A DNA stretch of 12,030 nucleotides from contig JBKEAN010000097.1 of NCBI GenBank assembly GCA_047972415.1, positions 1-12,030 of the forward strand, written 5' to 3'. The DNA comes from Mangrovibacterium sp047972415 (lineage in GTDB: Bacteria > Bacteroidota > Bacteroidia > Bacteroidales > Prolixibacteraceae). A program made the translations under genes and the position numbers. This document shows, piece after piece, positions 6,488 to 12,030 of this stretch. Positions within the stretch are counted from its first letter, which is position 1, and each line of letters begins with the position of its first letter. The notes beneath the pieces were generated by a model. The model did not search any database. It was not told where the DNA came from and saw nothing but the letters and a program-made list of their open reading frames with translations.

Positions 6488-9400
6488 ATGAGAAAAAGCA
6501 GCATGGTAGCGCCCGTGGCATGGCCCGGTGTGCGAGAGATTTTAAGAATTCTAAAACTAACACTGTTTCTGAGCCTGCTGGTTACGGCCAATAGCTTTGC
6601 CAACGGTGGTTCTCCTTTAAATAAACCCGCCTCTGGCGGTTTAGCCGCAATGTTACGCGAAACAACTGTAGCAGCGGTACCTGGTCAGGCAGCTTTAACC
6701 CAATCGGTCGGTATTAAAGGAAAAGTAATTGATAATACAGGCTTTCCGCTGCCCGGGGTAACCGTTGCGCTGAAAGGAACTTCGAAAGGAACAATTACCG
6801 ACGGCGATGGAAACTACATGCTCTCCGATGTTCCATCGGACGGTACTCTTGTTTTTTCGTTTGTAGGCATGAAGCCGCAGGAAGTACCCGTTGCGGGCAA
6901 GTCAAACATCGATATAACTTTGGAAGAAGAATCAATCGGACTTGAAGAAGTGGTAGCCATTGGTTACGGCTCCGTGAAAAAAAGTACCCTTACCTCGGCC
7001 GTATCACGCATGGACGCCAGCAGCCTGGAGAACCGACCGCTGGCTCGTCCCGAGTCGGCCCTGCAAGGTCAGTTGGCTGGTGTAAGCGTACGCACAACCA
7101 CCGGCGAGCCGGGTGCCGACCTGCAAATCCGCGTTCGCGGGGCGGCCTCGGTCAATGCCAGCTCCGATCCCTTGTATGTTGTTGACGGCGTTCCCTTAAA
7201 CAGCTTAACCGGTATTAATCCATCGGATATTGAGAGCATGGAAGTGCTGAAAGATGCCGCCTCGTCGGCCATTTACGGTTCGCGCGGCTCCAACGGGGTG
7301 GTTATTGTCACTACTAAAAAAGGGAAAAACGGAAAACCAAAGATTACTTTCTCGGCAAGCTATGGCATACAAACCCTCGAAAAGAAAATGGACCTGCTTA
7401 GCGCTACCGAGTGGATGGAGTTCCGTACCAAGTGGAACGATGCCAGCTACCTGGCTGCCGCCAAGGCCAAAGGCATTACCACGGCCACTATTATGGACTC
7501 GAACGCCCAGCGCATGAGCACACTGGCGCTTAGCGCCACCAACTACAATTATGCCCTCGACGACCGCTGGTTTAATTACATGAGCGAGGATATGAAATCG
7601 ACCCATACCTACACGGCTACCGACGAAGGCCTGAGCTTGCTCGATTGGCAGGATCGCTTTTACAACGATGCGGCTGTGCAGGAGTATAATGTGAATGTGG
7701 CCGGCGGTACCGACAACACCAGTTACCTCTTCTCCGGCGGTTACATGAGCCAGGACGGCTTAGCTACCGGTACCTCCTACGAGCGCATCAGCTTCCGCAC
7801 CAATATTGAGTCGAAAATAAACAAATACCTCTCTGCGGGCTTATCACTTGCCCCAACCTATATTTTGCGCAACGGCGCAGGTTTAGCCAACGGTAAGGAC
7901 TCCCGCTCGCACCAGGTACTGTCGTCGGCACCCGTATCGGAACCGGGCGTGGGTTACATGACCAACGTGGAGCCGAACAACCGGTACAATTGGGCAGGCA
8001 GCACATCGAGCCCGGTTTATTACATGGAGAAGAATATCCGCAAAGACGAGATTCTCCAAATGATAGGCAACGCTTTTGTGCGGGTAACGCCACTCGAAGG
8101 CTTGAAGATTGAGCTGTCGGCCTCGGCAAATTACTACGACCTGGACGGGGCAACCTACGTTTTCTCTGCTACCACAGGCAACTGGGCGCAGGGCGAGGGG
8201 CAAAACTCGTCGGGGGGTCACAACACCGCGCGTAAATGGAGCACGCTGGCGCAAGTGCTGGTAAATTACGACAAGAGTATTGAGAAGCACAACTTCGGGT
8301 TCATGATGGGGGCCTCAGCCGAAAAAACCAATATCGGCTTTACTACGAACCAGAGCTTCAGCAAGCCTTTCCCGAACGACGCCATTAATTACTCGTTCGA
8401 CGGCACTAAAATAGCCGTGAGTACCGACCTGGTTACCCAAGCCACACCCAATAACCTGGCTTCGGTATTTGGCCGTTTGCAGTATAACTACGACGAGCGC
8501 TATATGCTGTCGGGTAGTGTGCGTTGGGACGGCGGTTCGGTGTTTGGCGCCGATAACAAATGGGGGATATTCCCGGCCTTCTCGGGCGGTTGGTTAGTTT
8601 CCAACGAAGAGTTTTTCAAAGGCTTGGGCTGGTCGTGGCTGAATACCCTTAAACTGAGGGCTAGTTACGGGATTACCGGTAACAACTCCATTAGCAGTAC
8701 GGCAGCCTACGCTTCGCTTACAGCCGTTAACTACGCTGGCTATGCCGGTTACAATGCCAACTCGCTCGGAAACGCCGATTTGGGATGGGAAAAGACACAC
8801 AGTACCGATGTAGCGGTTGATTTTGGTTTCTTGAAAAACCGTATCCAGCTCTCGCTCGACTGGTACACCAAAACCACCAAAGATTTGCTGTACCAAGTGC
8901 CTTCGCTGGGGGCATCGGGCTTTACCACCGTGTGGGACAACCTGGGAAATATTGGCAACAAGGGCTTCGAGATTGAACTGAATACCGCCAATATGAAAGG
9001 TAAGTTTGAATGGAACACTTCGCTGAACCTCTCGTTTAATACCAACGAAGTAAAGTCGCTTGGGGTTGATGACACACCCATTTACTCGGGCTTCGACAGC
9101 AGCAACCCTTCTAACATATTGATGGTAGGTAAGCCTATTAATACCTATTATATGTACGACGCCGTTGGCGTGTGGAAAACCCAGGACGAAATTGATGCCT
9201 ACAGTGCCGCCCACAACGGAACTGCAGTTACCTTCGAAGGAAAAACCATTCTTCCGGGAGATATCCGCTACCGCGACCTGAACAACGACGGCGCCTTCGA
9301 TAAAACCAATGACCGCGATTACCTGGGCAGCCCAACACCCAAAGTAACCTATGGGTTAACCAATACCTTCAGCTACAAAGGCTTCGATTTGTCGCTTTTA

Positions 9401-9853
9401 CTTACCGCCCAAACCGGGGGTAAAATCTATGGCATCATCGGTCGCGCCATCGACCGTCCGAGTATGGGTGCAAGCAGCAACGTCATGGGTCACTGGCGCG
9501 ATGCCTGGTGGTCGGAAGACGAACAAGGCAATGGCAGTGTGCCATACATCTTAAGCAGCACCACCGGTACCACACTCGATTCGCGTTGGCTGTATTCGTC
9601 AAACTACTTACGGGTGAAAAACCTTACGGTAGGGTATAAGCTGCCGGTTAATCCGAAGACCATTTCATCGGCACGGGTGTATGTTTCCATCGAAAACCTG
9701 GTTAGGTGGGACAACTACTATGGCGGTTACTCGCCCGAGGCTGCCAATACCGGGGCCAGTACGGTACCTGGTGGCCAAAGCGCGCTTGGCCTCGACTACA
9801 GCGGTTATCCGCTGCCCCGCATCTACACCATGGGCTTAAACCTCACTTTTTAA
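6488..9853 (+). CDS. SusC/RagA-like TonB-dependent outer-membrane transporter
   Basis: This 1121-residue protein imports oligosaccharides across the outer membrane in complex with the SusD-like lipoprotein. After a signal peptide (hydrophobic core about 18-36, likely cut after SFA at 38) comes a linker. A carboxypeptidase-D-like regulatory domain follows (about 74-148: IKGKVIDNTGFPLPGVTV ... TDGDGNYMLSDVP ... FSFVGM), then the conserved EEVVAIGYG (153-161) seen ahead of the plug in SusC proteins. The plug spans roughly 165-275, with ALQGQLAGVSV, DPLYVVDGVPL, IESMEVLKDAASSAIYGSRG and NGVVIVTTKKG. The remainder is beta-barrel and ends in the typical PRIYTMGLNLTF. No STN domain is present, so signalling through an anti-sigma factor is not indicated. 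The 20 or so residues ahead of the hydrophobic core are longer than usual; M6 could be an alternative start. The susD-like gene follows after 12 bases, so the two are co-transcribed. Confidence 0.97.
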   Translation: MRKSSMVAPVAWPGVREILRILKLTLFLSLLVTANSFANGGSPLNKPASGGLAAMLRETTVAAVPGQAALTQSVGIKGKVIDNTGFPLPGVTVALKGTSKGTITDGDGNYMLSDVPSDGTLVFSFVGMKPQEVPVAGKSNIDITLEEESIGLEEVVAIGYGSVKKSTLTSAVSRMDASSLENRPLARPESALQGQLAGVSVRTTTGEPGADLQIRVRGAASVNASSDPLYVVDGVPLNSLTGINPSDIESMEVLKDAASSAIYGSRGSNGVVIVTTKKGKNGKPKITFSASYGIQTLEKKMDLLSATEWMEFRTKWNDASYLAAAKAKGITTATIMDSNAQRMSTLALSATNYNYALDDRWFNYMSEDMKSTHTYTATDEGLSLLDWQDRFYNDAAVQEYNVNVAGGTDNTSYLFSGGYMSQDGLATGTSYERISFRTNIESKINKYLSAGLSLAPTYILRNGAGLANGKDSRSHQVLSSAPVSEPGVGYMTNVEPNNRYNWAGSTSSPVYYMEKNIRKDEILQMIGNAFVRVTPLEGLKIELSASANYYDLDGATYVFSATTGNWAQGEGQNSSGGHNTARKWSTLAQVLVNYDKSIEKHNFGFMMGASAEKTNIGFTTNQSFSKPFPNDAINYSFDGTKIAVSTDLVTQATPNNLASVFGRLQYNYDERYMLSGSVRWDGGSVFGADNKWGIFPAFSGGWLVSNEEFFKGLGWSWLNTLKLRASYGITGNNSISSTAAYASLTAVNYAGYAGYNANSLGNADLGWEKTHSTDVAVDFGFLKNRIQLSLDWYTKTTKDLLYQVPSLGASGFTTVWDNLGNIGNKGFEIELNTANMKGKFEWNTSLNLSFNTNEVKSLGVDDTPIYSGFDSSNPSNILMVGKPINTYYMYDAVGVWKTQDEIDAYSAAHNGTAVTFEGKTILPGDIRYRDLNNDGAFDKTNDRDYLGSPTPKVTYGLTNTFSYKGFDLSLLLTAQTGGKIYGIIGRAIDRPSMGASSNVMGHWRDAWWSEDEQGNGSVPYILSSTTGTTLDSRWLYSSNYLRVKNLTVGYKLPVNPKTISSARVYVSIENLVRWDNYYGGYSPEAANTGASTVPGGQSALGLDYSGYPLPRIYTMGLNLTF

Positions 9854-9865
9854 CCTGAAAAACAC

Positions 9866-11539
9866 ATGAACATGTATAAAAAAACAATGATAAAGACTGC
9901 GCTTGCCGCGTTTGCTCTGATTTTATCGGCAACTGCCTGCGACGATTTGCTCGATACGCCGCCCTCCGACCTGTTGGGTTCTGATGGTTTTTACCAAACG
10001 CCCTCGCAGTCGGAACAGGGCATTATTGGTGTTTATGCCGATTTGCGGTACCTGTCAGACGATGAGTATTTGCTGCTGTCGGAGTGCCGTTCCGACAATG
10101 TTTGGGCAAACCCCCAGACCAATGGCTTGCGCGAGTATTCGGAAATTGCAACCTTTCGTGCCGGCAACGACCTGACGACCATAAACAGTGCATGGAACCG
10201 TTTGTACAAAGTAATTTACGATGCCAACGTGGCACTGGCTAAAATACCAGCTTGCGACTTTGGCACCTATACTGCAATGAAAGACCAGTTTTTGGGCGAA
10301 GCGTATTTCCTGCGTGCTTGGGCCTACTTCGAATTGGTGCGCCTGTTCGGCAATGTGCCAATTATCGATTCGCCCATGTCGCCCTCGGAAGTAAAGGAAA
10401 TCGGGCAGTCAAGCCCGCGCGAAGTTTACGACAACATCATTGTTCCCGACCTCACCACGGCTATTGCCAAGCTACCGCTCCGCACCGCGATGGTTGACAG
10501 TAAAAACGCGTCGGCAGCAAGCAGCGGCCGTGCCGATTTAGTGGCAGCCCGGGCCATGCTTGCCCGTGTGTATATGACTATGGCAGGTTTCCCGCTGAAC
10601 GATGCTTCGGCAACAGCCCTGGCCGAAACCGAGCTAAAGGCTGTAATTGCTTATTCGGAAAGCAACGGCGACAAATTTTGGGCTCCGGACAGCACTGCTT
10701 GGCGCACCCAATGGATGCCGGCGGCCACCTACTACAATAAGTACTCGGTATTTGCTATCCAGTACCGCATAGGCGGCACCGGTAACCCGGCTCTTTTCAA
10801 CTTCAGCCCGGCATTGCCGCCTACTTATACTTCCCGACGGATATTTGGCAACGAAATCTGGTTGGAGAAAAGCTTGATGTACGAATTTGACAAAACCTAC
10901 ACGGTGAATGGTGTTACCCGCAAGGATGCCCGTGGCATTGGCTATTCTGTGCTTACTGGTTACGCTGCCGAACCCAACTACCCGGCCTATTCGCAGGCAA
11001 CCGAGCAACTGGAGCTGGCCGATGGTACCGAAGTGGATGTATATACCCGGTCGATGTTTTACAAATACTTGCCAACGAAGCGTAAAATTACGGCTCTGGG
11101 CTTGTCGCTTGATGCCGAAACCGGCATGAAAGACGACTACGACTGGGGGGTTAACCTTCCCATTATCCGCTACGAAGATATCCTGCTCATGTATGCCGAA
11201 ATTCTAACAACGAAGGATGTAACAGGCGCTATGGCTATTGTTAACCGCATTCGCCAACGCGCAGGCTGCACCGCCGAGTCGGCCAGCTCGGCTGCCGAAG
11301 CCCTGGCCTTTGTTAAAAACGAGCGCCGCGTTGAGCTGATGGGCGAAGGCGTGCGCTGGTTCGACCAGGTACGCTGGAACGAATGGCAGTCGGGCACAAT
11401 TGCCAAGTTCAACCGCTACAACAATCCCGACGGCACCGATGTAAGCGATGTGAAAGCTGGTCGCTACCTGTACGCAATACCGCTGAACCAACTAAACGTA
11501 AGCCCCGGTTTGTACCAGCAAAACGAAGGTTATAATTAG
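9866..11539 (+). CDS. SusD/RagB-like surface glycan-binding lipoprotein
   Basis: This 557-residue protein caps the SusC-like transporter and binds the glycan on the cell surface. The signal peptide ends in the lipobox SATAC, with C25 lipidated and followed by DDLLD; acidic residues just after the cysteine fit export to the outer face in Bacteroidota. SusD hallmarks are present: FLGEAYFLRAWAYFELVRLF followed by GNVPII (142-167, the N-terminal TPR-like region), LPIIRYEDILLMYAEIL, VNRIRQRAGC and ERRVELMGEGVRWFDQVRW. The C terminus IPLNQLNVSPGLYQQNEGYN matches the usual SusD ending. ATGs at codons 1, 3 and 8 all keep the signal peptide, so the exact start is uncertain; the first is used. A strong terminator follows 40 bases after the stop. 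Residues 170-420, which would carry the ligand loops, are too variable to predict the glycan. Confidence 0.96.
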   Translation: MNMYKKTMIKTALAAFALILSATACDDLLDTPPSDLLGSDGFYQTPSQSEQGIIGVYADLRYLSDDEYLLLSECRSDNVWANPQTNGLREYSEIATFRAGNDLTTINSAWNRLYKVIYDANVALAKIPACDFGTYTAMKDQFLGEAYFLRAWAYFELVRLFGNVPIIDSPMSPSEVKEIGQSSPREVYDNIIVPDLTTAIAKLPLRTAMVDSKNASAASSGRADLVAARAMLARVYMTMAGFPLNDASATALAETELKAVIAYSESNGDKFWAPDSTAWRTQWMPAATYYNKYSVFAIQYRIGGTGNPALFNFSPALPPTYTSRRIFGNEIWLEKSLMYEFDKTYTVNGVTRKDARGIGYSVLTGYAAEPNYPAYSQATEQLELADGTEVDVYTRSMFYKYLPTKRKITALGLSLDAETGMKDDYDWGVNLPIIRYEDILLMYAEILTTKDVTGAMAIVNRIRQRAGCTAESASSAAEALAFVKNERRVELMGEGVRWFDQVRWNEWQSGTIAKFNRYNNPDGTDVSDVKAGRYLYAIPLNQLNVSPGLYQQNEGYN

Positions 11540-11548
11540 AGCTACCCC

Positions 11549-11570
11549 GTTGCCTGAAAAGTAAGGCAAC
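11549..11570 (+). other. Small hairpin just after the susD-like gene
   Basis: GTTGCCT (11549-11555) and AGGCAAC (11564-11570) form a perfect 7-bp stem with an 8-base loop. No T-run follows, so it probably protects the mRNA 3' end or adds to the terminator immediately downstream. Confidence 0.5.
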
Positions 11571-11579
11571 ATAACATGT

Positions 11580-11623
11580 AATCCCGTACGGGCAGGTGTA
11601 AACCTTTCGGTACGGGATTTTTT
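11580..11623 (+). terminator. Rho-independent terminator of the susCD unit
   Basis: AATCCCGTAC (11580-11589) and GTACGGGATT (11610-11619) pair perfectly over 10 bp, and the stem runs into TTTTTT at 11618-11623. Within the 20-base loop, AGGT (11594-11597) and ACCT (11602-11605) can form an inner stem. The stem and T-run are oriented to stop transcription coming from the susD-like gene. Confidence 0.85.
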
Positions 11624-11915
11624 ACGACGGAATGCTTCTTTGCCTGCCGCGAGGGACGATGGTAGCCGGAAGATGGGAATAATGACCGATAATATTAATC
11701 GTCTGATGGGGAAATGGTTTTTTGTTATCTCATTTAAGGACAATGAAGTTCCGTAATTTTTGAATGAGTGAGTTGTGATCTTGCATCAAATTCAAAAACT
11801 TGATTAAATTCAGGGATCAAAGATGCTCCCCGGCGAATGGGTTCCTGTATTGTCTGGCCTGTGCCGGGTGGAAGCACTAGTGGGCAAGTGAAATAACTTA
11901 CAAACCAAGTTTTTT
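11624..11915. other. Gene-free gap between the PUL terminator and the probable MscS gene
   Basis: These 292 bases hold no convincing reading frame on either strand. TAATTTTTG at 11754-11762 is one base too long for a standard -7 box and has no TTTG at a proper spacing upstream. A promoter for the next gene should lie here, but I cannot place it. Confidence 0.5.
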
Positions 11916-12030
11916 ATGGATCAATCAATAGTTAGTCTGGAAAGCATCTTAAAATCGTGGGAACATTCCGTTTTAGTCAACCTTCCGAAGTTAGTCCTGG
12001 CGATTGTTGTATTACTCGTGTTTATTTTCA
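11916..12030 (+). CDS. Probable MscS-family mechanosensitive channel, N terminus only
   Basis: From the ATG at 11916 the frame stays open to the end of the window, giving 38 residues. It begins MDQSIVSLESILKSW and ends in a hydrophobic helix, NLPKLVLAIVVLLVFIF. An amphipathic start followed by a 'LPKL.LAI...L' first membrane helix is typical of small MscS-type channels in Bacteroidota, which release solutes on hypo-osmotic shock. With so little sequence another small membrane protein is possible. It lies beyond the terminator and is not part of the PUL. Confidence 0.6.
   Translation, partial: MDQSIVSLESILKSWEHSVLVNLPKLVLAIVVLLVFIF

Noticed and set aside
8594..9214. 206-codon open frame on the minus strand
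   Set aside because: It is antisense to the susC-like barrel region with no family features.
11680..11705. TAATATTA palindrome near 11691 as an operator
   Set aside because: Only an 8-base AT-only palindrome is perfect; the flanks match only with an indel, so chance is the simplest explanation.

Overview
The window looks like part of a polysaccharide utilisation locus (PUL) from a member of the Bacteroidota. The evidence is an adjacent SusC-like/SusD-like pair, Bacteroidota-style lipoprotein signals, a run of secreted glycoside hydrolases and a DUF6261-like gene. I cannot place the organism below phylum with confidence; an environmental or gut Bacteroidales-type genome would fit. All genes lie on the + strand.

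Layout. (1) Positions 1-4852 hold four enzyme genes with short gaps: the 3' end of a GH27 alpha-galactosidase-type gene, a secreted five-bladed beta-propeller protein of the GH43/GH32/GH117 type, a GH28 polygalacturonase-type lipoprotein, and a GH105 unsaturated uronyl hydrolase. (2) Positions 4853-5687 are gene-free and rich in repeats. They contain two tandem MITE-like units with imperfect terminal inverted repeats, then a degenerate array with an exact 41-bp period, then an AT-rich leader with a candidate promoter and an inverted repeat. (3) Positions 5688-6421 hold a DUF6261-like gene split by an apparent one-base frameshift. (4) Positions 6488-11539 hold the SusC-like transporter and SusD-like lipoprotein genes, closed by a strong intrinsic terminator at 11580-11623. 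(5) The window ends in the first 38 codons of a probable MscS-type channel that lies outside the PUL.

How the genes work together (inference from families). SusD captures oligosaccharides at the cell surface and SusC imports them. GH28 cleaves galacturonic-acid linkages, GH105 removes unsaturated uronic acid left by a pectate or rhamnogalacturonan lyase, and GH27 plus the propeller enzyme remove side-chain sugars. This points to pectin, more likely a decorated or rhamnogalacturonan-type pectin than plain homogalacturonan. No polysaccharide lyase and no regulator (HTCS, ECF sigma/anti-sigma) is visible, so the locus probably continues upstream.

I found no clearly new biological system. The most unusual items are the composite repeat region, the split DUF6261-like gene, the altered GH28 signature motifs and the unassigned propeller enzyme.
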